Assembly: GCA_905250025.1 (NCBI GenBank)
Contig: CAJNOJ010000089.1
Coordinates: forward strand, 142,665 to 206,664
Direction of reading: 5' to 3'
Length of the DNA: 64,000 nucleotides
DNA from: Adineta ricciae
Lineage: Eukaryota; Rotifera; Eurotatoria; Adinetida; Adinetidae
Below the pieces are notes generated by a model, which ran no database searches, was not told the origin of the DNA, and worked only from the letters and a program-made list of their open reading frames with translations. The stretch's first letter is position 1. The number at the start of each line of letters is the position of its first letter. Shown piece after piece: positions 11,393-22,601 of the stretch. Made by a program: the position numbers and the translations under genes.

Positions 11393-12160
11393 GATTTTGA
11401 ATATAAAAAACAAAGAAAAGAAGGTTCAAAATAAGGCCATGTGGAACAACGACTGAGTTGCAAGAATTCTCAACCACGCGTCAGTATTGGACCAAATTTT
11501 CTCATAGGTAGGTAGAAAATCCACCACCTCGAAGTGAGGACATGCAGAATTCTTCTCAAGCTGAATTCAAAATTTCGGTGCAGTCTGACCGGAAACCTCA
11601 ACTTCATTTCTATTGTACATTTACTATTTATCATCATAAACATATGATTATTTTACCAAATGTAATACTTGTAAAGTGCTTCTGATCTGCCAAGAACATG
11701 CACTAAAGCATATGCAGAATCTGATCTATCAAATGCCCTCTAAAACCCTTTTTGTATTACATAGGGTAGTCAATAAATCTTCGTAATAGACACATAAATG
11801 TTCACCCTGATTAGCTTTTTCCGTTCTGTTGTCATACTCCGGTACAGACATCTGTTGTGTATTGAAATAACAATACGGTGTTTCTCAAGCCTCAATTAGA
11901 ACTAACCCTTAAAAAATTTTTTGAATATCTCTAATTCCCAGACAGATAATCTGTGTATCTGTTATATATAGAAGCTCGCTTTTTACAAGATCTAAATACT
12001 TCCCAAATTCATGACAACGTAGCTACTGTTTATGGATAAGACGTTGCTTCATGTAGTATAATGACTCAAGAAATCCATAGATTTTCAAAGCGGGGAAAGT
12101 CTTTGAAAGTTTATGTATGAATTGATAATTGAATAAATGAGCTTGTTTTTACATCTATAG
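11393..12160. other. gene-free region
   Basis: 5' flank of the oxygenase gene. I see no other coding feature. Confidence 0.45.
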
Positions 12161-12357
12161 AGAAGAAGTCTTGCACCAAGTACAGCTGCGAAACGCTTGG
12201 TTGATACCAGTGATTACGAAGATGATTCGGACGACTATGATGACGATGAAGGTTCGAAAAGAAATGGAAAACGTAAACGAAATGAAAAACCGAAAAAAGC
12301 ACGTCAAGTTCAGAGTATTTCTATGAAAACATCTATCTTCTCATATGTGTCAGGTTT
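12161..12357 (+). other. orphan exon-like segment, acidic/basic disordered
   Basis: An open frame begins right after a splice-acceptor-like sequence (TTTTTACATCTATAG). It encodes RRSLAPSTAAKRLVDTSDYE, then an Asp-rich stretch (DDSDDYDDDEG), then a Lys/Arg-rich stretch (KRNGKRKRNEKPKK) resembling a nuclear localisation signal. It stops at an ambiguous base (N at 12358). No partner exons were found. It may be a fragment of a nuclear protein gene; I cannot name it. Confidence 0.35.
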
Positions 12358-12359
12358 NT

Positions 12360-13536
12360 TAGTTAAAAATATACATTAGAAAATAGGGCCGTTGAAAAAC
12401 ATGATAAAAAATATGCTTTTTCAAAATAGAAAAAAATGTGCCCATAATTTTATTTTTGGTGTTGATTGTCCTTACAAAGAAAATTCAAGCTTATGGTTTA
12501 TCTATTATATAAACCTTACTTTGCTCATTCGAACTTTTGTTTATGCAATTATTTCAAATGAATTGTCGATACCAATATTGATGCTATGAGTTTAACTAAG
12601 TTAATAACCATGGAGATAAATTGGACATTTGTTCAACAATACCAAAAGGCGCTATAGGAGAGGATTCAAACGATGAAACGTTCCGCAGAGTATCGTGAGG
12701 AGTACTGCAAATAATTACTGAAAAAAGATTAGCCAAATTTTTTTCCTATGAATAAATATTAATATTTGAAGTTCCTAGAACTTATTAATTACCCTATGTA
12801 TTAATATTATTATAAGAATTTTTGAAGACACTTGATCGATTTCATTATCAGCATACTATAAAACTTTTGTCCTTAGCAGGTCGAAATCACTTTACGAGTA
12901 CTATATTTGGTAAAAGAATCGTATTTTTACAATGATAAATAGTAGATGTATAAAAGAAATGAAGTTAGAGCTTCCGATCAGACTGGCTATCCCCATATAA
13001 TATGTCATTAAGAATTATGTTACTAAACCAACAATTCTAATTTGATTGCATCAGAATTGATTTAGAATTCTGTTTTCTACAAGAATTCTGCTATTCTTGG
13101 TCTATACGTGACACTACAAAATTAGAATTTTCTTTCGAATTCTATTGTTCTCGAAGAATTTTACCAGAATGGAGTCAGATTAAGAAGAAAAATTGTTTGT
13201 AAGTTTGTACCAGGATGAACGATAGAAAAAACATTATCATTACATTGTCAGCACAACTGCTGAGAATCACGCTAAATCTTTCGCTATACTCTGAAGGTAC
13301 CCATAGGTCCTTAAGTCATATATTACTGGGCTACTCATAGGTCCTTTATTAAAACTGGTATGGTTTGGTATATTTCATCGAAAACAGATGTTTTTTCACG
13401 AACTGATAATTCCACCATGGACGTGTTTCCAAACGTTTGTTATTCTTTGTTGGTATGAAAAACTTTCTCTATAATTATTTATTTTATGAAAATTCTTCCC
13501 ACATTGATACACGCAAAAAATACTTCGTAGGCAGAC
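12360..13536. other. gene-free region
   Basis: Nothing supported; AT-rich with scattered AATTCT-type simple motifs around 13030-13170. Confidence 0.4.
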
Positions 13537-13639
13537 AAATTGAGATAGTTATGCTTAGAAACGTTTGAAAATGTCCGCTTTTCCTGGATTTATTTTCGTT
13601 AGCATTTCGACGCGTTTTTAAGCATAACTGTCTCAATTT
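13537..13639. repeat. small foldback (about 100 bp)
   Basis: AAATTGAGATAGTTATGCTT on the left is matched in inverted orientation by AAGCATAACTGTCTCAATTT on the right with one mismatch. This gives a hairpin of about 27-bp arms, possibly a minimal MITE. Confidence 0.75.
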
Positions 13640-15043
13640 TTATCTCTTCGAGTATCAGAGACATTTCACTTGAAGAGAAAAGAGTTTAGTTTACAGACTC
13701 ATTCTACTAAAGTGAGTAAGTTATGAACTACAGGACATGTTATAAGTCAAAAATTACTTAAATCCGAAGAAATACAATCTAACAAGAAGCGGCATGTTGG
13801 ATTTTTTTCATGCCGTGCACGGGAACCTGTATTTATTTTGTGAAACTCACATACATTTTTGAAGAAAAAGTAGTGAGTTTAAGTTTTAAGTCGAAAGATT
13901 CCGGCTTCCTCCCCATTACAGACAGCACTAGTCACGATCAATGGTCAACGAGTGCATTTTCGTTGTCAAGGACTATAATCAATTGATAGATTTACCAAAA
14001 AACAGAATGGTGTAGCTACTTAGAAGACTGCAAGAAAGAAGCATATAGTCCATTGACAGGTTTCTAAGCACAAGGCAGTATAGTCGGCTCTGCAGTAACG
14101 GAAAATATAGCAAATGGGACGAGTAAGGAGAGGAAAACAGTATCGCTAATTCAGAGGCAATTTTATTGAGAAAATAATGCCTATATGATAACAATGTATT
14201 GAGACTTTTAGAACATTCTGGAACATTCTAGAATTTTGAATACTCTTCTACGGGATCCTATTGACTCACTATTTTACTAAGAAAACAGATATTTTTAGTG
14301 TTAGTATAGGCACGTTGAAAAACATGTGGATTCCATATTTTAGCCCCAAGGAGATTACGCTGATTAGCTTTTTATACAAGACATAGATCTCATCAAGACA
14401 CATATCTTGCAACTAAACTGTAAGGATAAACAATTTAGGAAGCCAAATCGCCATGAACCATACCGTGGATGACCGTATATAGTGACCATTCACTCGACGC
14501 TTAGAGTGATACAAGATCTTTAGCAATAAAAAACTGAGTTCCGATTTGCGTCTTGCTTGGAGATATAAATAGAAAGGGTTATTTTGAATGGGTTCGTGTT
14601 TATATCTAGCGGAATTACAGTCATAGATGATCTCATGGATTCATAAGACATATATGACAGATCCAGACGTCGTTATTTTCATAATGTAACAGCTCATCGA
14701 TAATAATAGCTATCGAGTTCGGATTTTTTTCATTCGATAATCCTCTCTATTAGTTACAAAATCATGCATTTAGGAAACTCCAAAATCGCTAGTCACCTGA
14801 GACATATCTAGGCACATTGTTCTCGGGATGGTGCTTTTGTGCATTTTGAGACCTTTTTCACACAACTTTTAGTTTAAAAGCTACGATTTGGTTCAAAACT
14901 AACATCATGATCGGAATCAGCTTTGGAAACTGAGTCGATTCATATGTTTTAGATAATTCTGAGAAAAATTTTTAGTTTTGAAAAAAGTTTTTGTCGCCCC
15001 TCTAGGATGGCAAGGTAAACAATGACAATTTTTTTGATAACTC
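13640..15043. other. gene-free region
   Basis: No supported coding region. Short minus-strand frames (for example 14194-13979) lack domain character. Confidence 0.45.
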
Positions 15044-15665
15044 ACGAGGGAACATTCCTAGATGTCAAATTACTTTTCGCTTGTTTCTATTGCCATTTGA
15101 TTGGCCCTCGTGAGTAGTGAAAAAGTCTATTTTGGTTTGGCTTTCCGGTCTTCTATTATCCACTTATAGGTACCTTGCTGGATTTTTGACCTATGAGTAT
15201 GAGAATTCATGAGAACCTGAATGTTTGAATTTCGAGCTGAAATTTTGTCCATAGACAGTCCTCATAGTCATTCGAAAATTACTAAAGTTTGAACCAGAAC
15301 AAACGTAGCCTTGTCGAGATATTAGCTTGTATTGTAAATATCCTTATTTTGAATCATACCCCAAAAGGAAGGTTTTTTAAATATGTGCATATTTCGATAA
15401 AGATACGTTGGTTTTAACGCAAACTTTGGTAATTTCCTAATAACTATGAGGATTGTCTATGGACAAAATTTCAGCTCGAAATTTGAACATTCAGGTTCTC
15501 ATGAATTCTCATGCTCAGGTCAAAAATCCAGTAAGGTGTCCATAAGTCGATAATAGAAGACTGGAAAGCCAAACCAAAATAGGCTTTTTCACTACTCATG
15601 AAGGCCGATCAAATGGGAATAGAAACAAGCGAAAAGTAATTTGACATCTAGGAATGTTCCCTCGT
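15044..15665. mobile_element. foldback element with about 246-bp arms
   Basis: Left arm 15044-15290 and right arm 15421-15665 are inverted copies with a low level of substitutions. Both outer ends read ACGAGGGAACATTCCTAG inward. About 130 bp separates the arms and there is no coding capacity. This is a large-hairpin non-autonomous transposon. I could not define a target duplication. Confidence 0.85.
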
Positions 15666-15815
15666 CAGCCATTTCTTGACGGATCGTTCTCATCTTCGAA
15701 CTTGAACAAGATATTGATGAGACAATTCTGCATACAAAATTTCATGGCAGTCGGATGTAATTGTAAAGAGTTATCGTGTAAACGACCGGACGACCGACCA
15801 TACTAACCAATTTCA
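15666..15815. repeat. dispersed repeat segment
   Basis: The segment around TCTTCGAACTTGAACAAG, CATGGCAGTCGG and ACGACCGGACGACCGACC is matched in reverse orientation near 51490-51590 (ATGAAATTTAGTACATAAC, GAGTTCGAAGATGAGCGCGA). It is a diverged, interspersed, non-coding family. Confidence 0.6.
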
Positions 15816-15834
15816 GAGCGTACTCACTTTTTGA

Positions 15835-16185
15835 GCACAAAAAAGTGACCAGGAACAATAGCTAGTATTTATTTGAGCACTAAAAATACTTAAATGAGCA
15901 TTAATAAAAGATATGAATGAGCAGTAACTGCTGAGCAATAAAAAAGTCATTTTTGATCATTTTCATATTATAAAATGAGTACTAATCAATTTATTAAATA
16001 GCATTATTAATTCATATTTTAGCAATAATAAATAGAAAACTGCAGTTTTTATTGCTATTTTTAATAAATTATTGTTCATTCAGTATTATTGGTGCTCAGT
16101 CAGTGTTTTTAGTGCCAATTTTCGTTATTGCTCATTTATGTACTCTTAATGCCCACTTAAATATGAGTCAGGAACAATCCCTTAG
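15835..16185. repeat. AT-rich foldback with GAGCA motifs
   Basis: GAGCACTAAAAATAC and AAATGAGCATTAATA on the left recur as inverted, diverged forms on the right (TTATTGCTCATTTATG, CTTAATGCCCACTTAAAT). The interior is nearly pure A/T. AGGAACAAT appears at both edges (15851 and 16170 areas). Likely a decayed foldback repeat. Confidence 0.45.
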
Positions 16186-17093
16186 TCGAGCCTAGTAAAA
16201 AAAGTATGTAAATTCTACGGGGGGCTACAAAACGGTCTAATCCGCCCTCCTTCTACCAAGATTTTTAGATCACAGTGAGCTTCGAAAATCTCCAAGGTCA
16301 GCTTCTTAATTTTTATCTTCTATATGCATAAAGGAGAAAGTTTGTCTGTTTGTTCGTTTGTTTTTTGTTCGCTATGTATTCAGTCCCTGTAACAGCTATC
16401 GTCACCAAACTTTCTACGATATTTCTCGAGGTCCAGAGAAAGGTCAACATGTACTTTATTCTGGGAAAAGCTCAATCCTACGCTTGCTACAGGTGACTTA
16501 TAGAACTGACCAATAGGAATACAGTATTTCGAAATCTTGCACAAATTGACAGCGAAAGCGGCCGAAGGCCGTCTGAGCGCTCATAGACAACGATCCACGT
16601 GTTCTCTACGTGTATGATAGTTCTGTGCATGCTACGGGTAACCTACGAAACTAACCAATAGCGTTATATGATTTCAAAAGATTAAGACAAATGTTGAGGG
16701 CGGGTGAACGTGAAGGACATAAGGTATGAAATGATGTAAGAGTGAGAAAGAAATCGATGAATGAATGGGTGGAATGTAGAATGGCTATCAGAGAGAGAGA
16801 GACAGGAAATTTGAATAAGTTCTGAGGCAAACATCAGCTTCGGTAGTTCTTTTACATAAAGAGCTATAATTGAAATTGTCGTTTTGTGCGATGCACGTCG
16901 AGAAAAATTAAGACCGTCAGCGTACAAACTAGAAGTCTATTGATTTTGCTATTTGCTGCGGCCTTTCAACATGTGAGACGTTCGACATAGATATTTCTCA
17001 TTTCCCATCGGGTATGCCCGCTAGTTTAATATAAAGGGACATGGCAAGCATGGAATCTTCTATGATGCTGATGCAGAATAAAAAGATTAACGA
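16186..17093. other. repeat-derived, gene-free region
   Basis: Contains GTTTGTCTGTTTGTTCGTTT followed by CTATGTATTCAGTCCCTG (16340-16390). Related short segments occur near 44926 and 57965. No gene is supported. Confidence 0.5.
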
Positions 17094-18043
17094 GTGTCAC
17101 AAAATGAATGAACCTCTCAGTACTTTGCATCTTTCTCCCTTATTTTCCCTCATAGAAAAACAACTTTGTTCACCAGAAGATTCCTCGTGAAATTCTCTAC
17201 AAAATCATTATTGATCTTACATTCATAGAATGTGAGAAAAAAACGTTAAGCGGAAAATACTGCGAACATAAAATATACCTCACTTTCAAAGCTACCAACT
17301 TTTTTTATAAACGATCAGTACTTTTAATCATGCGTTTTTCGGATAAATTACATAAAAAATTGCAGCGTGAAAAATTCTACAAGATACGTCATTAGTTTTA
17401 GTTTATGTATGCAATTTTTATTTTCAAAACAGGATTTGCAACTATTTTTCTAGTTTGCAAGAGATCTCTTAGTATACACATTCGAAATTCGTTATTTTAA
17501 TTTTATCTCTATTTTACCTTATGTCTTCTAGAATAAGAAATCTGCATAAATAGCATGATGCGTCTTGAAAAGCTCTACAATTTGCATAAGTCATTCTATG
17601 CGAATACATCAATTGCATTTTAATTGCGCAATGGCCAATGTGAATAAAACATAAACATTCTTGTAAACTCGAAAAATAACTGTGCACCATTTTCAAAATA
17701 AAAAGCATATATATAAACTAAATTTAATAATGCATCTTTTAGATCTTTTCACGCTGCATTGTATGCTGTAGTGCTATTGAGATTATATCTGCTCGATGAT
17801 TAAAAAGAACATATATAAAATTAGTCACTCACATGACGTTTTCTCCTTTTGAAAGTGAGGTACATTTTATGTTCGCAATATTTTCCACTTAACGTTTTTT
17901 CTCACAATCTATGAATGTAAGATCGATAATGATTTTGTAGAGAATTTCACGAGGAATCTTCTGATAAAAAAAGTTGTTTTTCTATGAGGGAAAATAAGGG
18001 AGAAAGATGCAAAGTACTGAGTGGTCCATTCATTTTGTGACAC
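17094..18043. mobile_element. TIR element with about 197-bp inverted arms (repeat family R1)
   Basis: Outer ends are GTGTCACAAAATGAATG and its complement. Arms 17094-17291 and 17848-18043 match with few differences, and the whole is 950 bp. The interior carries several diverged copies of a motif like GATGCAGCGTGAAAAGCTCT in both orientations. No transposase frame is present. Related sequences lie at 29345-29850 and 44261-44690, so this is a dispersed non-autonomous family. Confidence 0.85.
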
Positions 18044-19292
18044 CCATTATACATGTTTTTCGAAACACGTTGATTTTTTAGGGTGAAAGTTCAAAAGTTT
18101 CTCTTACAAAATCGAGATCAGCGCGCGATCATGATCTTTTCGATCGTCCATCTTACTGCTTAGTCTTCCTATTTTGTTGTATATACATATATTTAGAGTA
18201 AATACGGTATTACGCTCATTAAAGGACAGAAAAGAAGGGAGAGTGGAACTGATTGATATATTTGGATTGGAGAGCTACACCAGAGGCCAGCATTCCAATA
18301 CAAACGATTAATTAAACAGATAATAAAATATGCTTTGATTGCCTAAAATTTAGGTTAAAATTCGTTAATAAAAAAGGTCCAACAGAGAATGTTTCCCTTT
18401 TAAGTTTTTACGATTATCCCACACAATACTCTATCAGAGGAAATCAAATAGAAGGATACTGTTAGAGTCGGTTCAGGTGGTGATTTAGACGATCTTTGTC
18501 CGTTCGTTTTATTCTCTCACGAACTTTGAACCATGTACATAACAGCATATAAAACAAGACGAGAAAGAAATATAGAGCATGTTAGAACGATGTCGACCAC
18601 CCTCCCGCCCCCCCCCCCTCTCCCAACAGATACAAGGATCAAATAGAGAACATGAACTTCAGCCCAAGTTGAATATAAAATCTAAAGATCAAATGGATCG
18701 AATTATCTACAGACCCACTTTTCCAAAATTTGGGATTGAGCCGACGTCTCGTACTCTCCTTAATCAATCCTCTCTTCTTATGCCTAAACAGTCTTTACTC
18801 AAGTGATTTCCTTTCATTGATGATAAGAAGTATATTCCGACATTGAGGTGCGCTATATTTATAATCCTCGCTATTATTGGAGAAGGGAAAGCTTAAAAAG
18901 ATTTCTTTGACGCTGTGACGAGTGACTTTCCGGAGACTTTTATACGTTTAAATCGCCATCACGAAATTTACTCAAACAAAATCATGTTTTTTCTATGTAA
19001 TCCTTGTTTTTTAACATCAATTCAAACATTTGTTTGGTATACAGGAAAATATCAACAAACAACCTGGTTTTGGCTAATAAGTGACAAAATCTTTCCCCGT
19101 TCTAAACACCAAATTTGCTCATATCTGCCATCATTTCCTTCCAATATCGGACCCAATTATAATCCTTTCTTTTTTAATATGTATATTTCAAAAATATCGT
19201 TTTAAATTTTGAGTAATGATTCTCTCAATCTGTTCCTTACCTCTTTTTAGTTCCTTAGTCAAAACTTTCTAGTCAATTCATCGTTCAACGGA
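18044..19292. other. gene-free region upstream of the O-fucosyltransferase-like gene
   Basis: Includes a poly-C run at about 18605-18620. No supported exon. The gene at 19293 has its first plausible ATG directly downstream. Confidence 0.45.
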
Positions 19293-20654
19293 ATGGAGAT
19301 ATCCAATGTAACAGTATGGCTTAACATGAGGAGGAAGTATATTCTTGGAGGATGCATTGGATTTTTGGTTTTCCTGCTCTTGTTTTCCATCAATCTGTCT
19401 TCTGGAGAATTCTCGCTCATTGAGCCTGCCGGTCGTTCTCCATTAACTCAAGAACTTCGACCTGCAACAAATCTGTATTATTGGAATAATCGAAAGGTTA
19501 AGACTGTGAATTATTCTTACTGGCCAAGAGCCTTAGAGACCAAATATTTGGCTTGGAAATCTTGGCATGGTCGTTTTAACAACGAGAGGATCAGTTTGGA
19601 ACTTGCTTTTGTTTTTGCCGCCTTGCTCAATCGTACGTTGGTTCTTCCTCCTGTATACGATTATTTCAACCTCAAGGAATTCATGTATGAGAAGTTCTTT
19701 GAAATTGATGACATGAGGAAGGCCATCTCAGTCGTTACCTTCGATGACTTTGCTGCTCAAGAAGGAATCACCGCTGATTATGGAAATATTGCCAGCAAAG
19801 CAACTGTTTTACATTGGCCTGAGTTCCCAAATGCTGAAAGTATTTTCGTTTATCCGGAGATCCCTAACAAAGAGAAGGAACCTGGAGAATGGGCCAAAAT
19901 GGAAAAATTTGCAAGAAAAAGAAGAATGGGTAAACTCCGTGATATCAAGACTGATCCTGCCATGGTCAATGATCGCATCATTTATTTCCCTGATCATCAA
20001 TTGCTCGCTCACTTCTATGCTTACATATACATTCGGGATCCTCAACTCGACCGATACATGAAGAGACTCGTCAGAGATCATTTACATATTAGAGATGATA
20101 TTTATGACACTGCCAATGTTATTCTTGAAGCAATGCCCAAGAAGTTCTACGCCATTCATTTCAGACGCGGAGATTTCCAGTACCAAGACCAAAGACATCT
20201 TACCGGACAAACCATCCTCAACAACCTCAAGCCATTCTTCCCAGTTGGAAGTACTATCTATCTTGCAACTGATGAAACCGACAAGGCCATACTTCAAAAG
20301 GACTTCTTACAATACTTTGGAGATTACAAGATTATCACGTATGGAGACTTTGAGCACCTTGTCTCAAAGTACATCCAGCCACATTGGGTTGGAATCATCG
20401 AACAAATCATCTGTTCTCGTGGAGAATCTTTTGTTGGAACTAAGCTCTCTACTTACTCTGGATACATTACAAGAATCCGTGGATATTCTCCTGATATTGT
20501 TGACAAAGCAATTTACTTTACTGATACCAAGTATCCTGATGGATACAAGGATGAGAACTTATTCTCGAAAAACTGGCCAAGATGGGGAGATTACTGGCTT
20601 GAACATGGATTATGGGCTCGTGAGTTCCAAGAGTCATGGGAAATCGATGGATAA
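19293..20654 (+). CDS. O-fucosyltransferase-like type II membrane protein
   Basis: An uninterrupted frame of 453 residues without introns. A short cytosolic tail with MRRKY is followed by one membrane segment (YILGGCIGFLVFLLLFSINL, about residues 15-34), a type II Golgi topology. The luminal domain shows the GDP-fucose O-fucosyltransferase fold markers: GRFNNERISLELAFVFAALL (matching the GGFNNQR...LE..FV.A..LNRTLVLPP motif), HFRRGDF (H289, R291) for GDP-fucose binding, and GTKLSTYSGYITRIRGY near the C-terminus, where the family has its acceptor/donor SxxSTF-like motif. Expected reaction: transfer of fucose from GDP-fucose to protein Ser/Thr. Exact substrate class (EGF or TSR repeats, or another) cannot be told from sequence. 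A polyadenylation signal AATAAA is at 20724-20729. An internal start at residue 12 (MRRKY) is an alternative. Confidence 0.85.
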   Translation: MEISNVTVWLNMRRKYILGGCIGFLVFLLLFSINLSSGEFSLIEPAGRSPLTQELRPATNLYYWNNRKVKTVNYSYWPRALETKYLAWKSWHGRFNNERISLELAFVFAALLNRTLVLPPVYDYFNLKEFMYEKFFEIDDMRKAISVVTFDDFAAQEGITADYGNIASKATVLHWPEFPNAESIFVYPEIPNKEKEPGEWAKMEKFARKRRMGKLRDIKTDPAMVNDRIIYFPDHQLLAHFYAYIYIRDPQLDRYMKRLVRDHLHIRDDIYDTANVILEAMPKKFYAIHFRRGDFQYQDQRHLTGQTILNNLKPFFPVGSTIYLATDETDKAILQKDFLQYFGDYKIITYGDFEHLVSKYIQPHWVGIIEQIICSRGESFVGTKLSTYSGYITRIRGYSPDIVDKAIYFTDTKYPDGYKDENLFSKNWPRWGDYWLEHGLWAREFQESWEIDG

Positions 20655-20729
20655 TCATTTGAATGTATGATCTTATTGTAGAAAGAAACTGAAATCTCAT
20701 TTTAATTGATATTAGTAGTGTAAAATAAA

Positions 20730-21107
20730 TAAAAATATTTGGCAGATAGGCGATATAACATTCGCGGGACTATTCTTGAGGTTTTATCTAGTAAATAAGT
20801 TGAAATTGGAAAAATCGGTTGCTTTTTTCAGAATCACGGTGACGATTCGGAGGGAAATCTATAAAAATGAAGTAAGCGGAGCGATTTTACCGTATATTTA
20901 ATCTAGATTATGAGATTAATCATTGAAAAGGATTATCCCGGATAGAGAGAATATATCCCTATTCATGAGGAATGTGGAACTTCAGGGTTTTTTGTTGTTT
21001 GCTCCTTTTCTATCATCTAGCCAGGGAAGAAGTATCATGCACCATTCTCTTATAGGAAGTTTTCGATGCCCACCTGACTCTCAACTTTTGTTCCCTGGTT
21101 TTGTCTT
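20730..21107. other. short intergenic stretch
   Basis: 3' flank of the O-fucosyltransferase-like gene. Nothing supported. Confidence 0.4.
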
Positions 21108-22122
21108 TTTTGGAGCTCCTGTTGTTTTTTTCTCTTCCTCTTTGGTCTTAAAACGTGGAGACTGTTTGTGTTGTTGCTGGTCTTAATCTTTGGTCTGCAG
21201 CCTGTGGAAGTGTTTTATTCATCTCTACTGGCAATAAATCACTATACTTGTATTTGTGAGACCTGGATTTGGCTTGAAACTGACCTTGGAAGTCAAAAGC
21301 TTTGAGGTGCTCATGCAGTCAGCCATGTCTCTTTGCATTTTGTGTTTGGATCTGGCCATAAAGCCTTTAACGTTACTCAATATATCGATCAAAGTTGGGA
21401 CAATCCGGATTCTTCTGGAAGACCTTGGGCTTTCGTTTCCAACAGCGCTGTGATAATCATGGCATACTTTGGAAAGATGAAGTCTCACCCTATTCGTTGT
21501 TCTTCTACAACACCTCATACTTCTGACTATAGGTGGATTGCTTCATCGGCCCATACGAGTCTAACTGGATTCAGATTCAATTTTGACAAAAGCACTCCAA
21601 GAGATGACCCACTTGGCATACAAACGAAATTTGTACGCCGATTTCATATTCAGTTTGTTCCCTAGCCGTCTCCAGACTCCACCACAAATAAAGAGCCTTT
21701 TTGCAGCTTCCAGACTCATTCATGGTACCTCCGTAGTATATTTATATAAAAAATTTCTAATTGACGCTAGTATTTTGTTTATTTCTTACTCAAACAGGCA
21801 TTGAAGGAGCGGACGCTTGGACATGGAGAATTCAATGTTACGCCAGGAATCGCGGTCTTGTTGACGACTTCTATAAGACACTCACTTATAATTTGATCAA
21901 AGTTCCATCGACAAGGATCGCCTTATTGTTTCGTCTACCCAGGGCGCCTCACCAGGATATCTAATCCCAGTTCGGGAATACACCAATGGTAAGATTATCG
22001 TTAACGATCTTCAGAGAAACGCAAAAGTTGCTGGTTACAGCGGAAGTGGATATGGACTAGCATATACTTACTACAGGCAAAGACCGTTTCGTGCGTGGTT
22101 ATCCGACAGCCCTAAATCATAG
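21108..22122 (+). pseudogene. degraded gene of unknown family (signal/anchor plus luminal domain)
   Basis: One frame from about 21108 shows a hydrophobic segment (TWRLFVLLLVLIFGL), then WIWLETDLGSQKL, a TGA stop near 21303, then HFVFGSGHKAFNVTQYIDQS and SSGRPWAFVSNSAV. Coding-like sequence then continues in other frames: GADAWTWRIQCYARNRG (from about 21810), and DRLIVSSTQGASPGYLIP through AGYSGSGYGLAYTYYRQRPF to a stop at 22120-22122. The frame changes and the stop mean either unrecognised introns or a broken gene; decay fits better because several changes lack GT-AG signals. I do not recognise the family. Confidence 0.45.
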
Positions 22123-22269
22123 TAGTTTTAGAACAGCTTTACGTTGCAGGCTCGACATCTCTCATATCCATTGCCGCACCTCATGAGTACGTCTAAGTCT
22201 GAGTTTTGATGTAAAACGGTATGTAAAATATAACTTCATTTATGAAATTCAAGTAAGGAATAATATATC

Positions 22270-22601
22270 TCTCATACTCAGATCGCCGCCGTCGGGAATG
22301 TGAGAGTTCCAACTTTCCTGAGGCAACTTTCGAACCTTTCGAAGAGTAAGATGCAAAANGATCGACTGCTACCACAAGAAATCGGATGGATGTTACAAGT
22401 GCGGACAATCGGATCATCGCATCCGAAACTGTCCGGCGGTTTTCTACTAACTGGAACCCGTGATGGTGGTGATTCCAGTAACATACAACAATATCCATCA
22501 ACCACCAACCATACCACAACACGTACAGCAGGTCCCATTTACATCAACGTACAAGTCAACAACAAACGACAACACGCCATCATCGATACCGGATCTGCAA
22601 T
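22270..22601 (+). pseudogene. retroelement gag/protease remnant, left part
   Basis: A CCHC zinc knuckle (CYKCGQSDHRIRNCP, near 22395-22440) is followed, in another frame, by INVQVNNKRQHAIIDTGSAI. DTGSA is the active-site motif of retroelement aspartic proteases. The frames are displaced and a stop (TAA) follows the knuckle, so the copy is dead. It is cut at 22601 by the hAT element and resumes at 26039. Confidence 0.75.

Noticed and set aside
19744..20670. Alternative frames on both strands within the O-fucosyltransferase-like gene
   Set aside because: They are shadows of a clearly coding frame.
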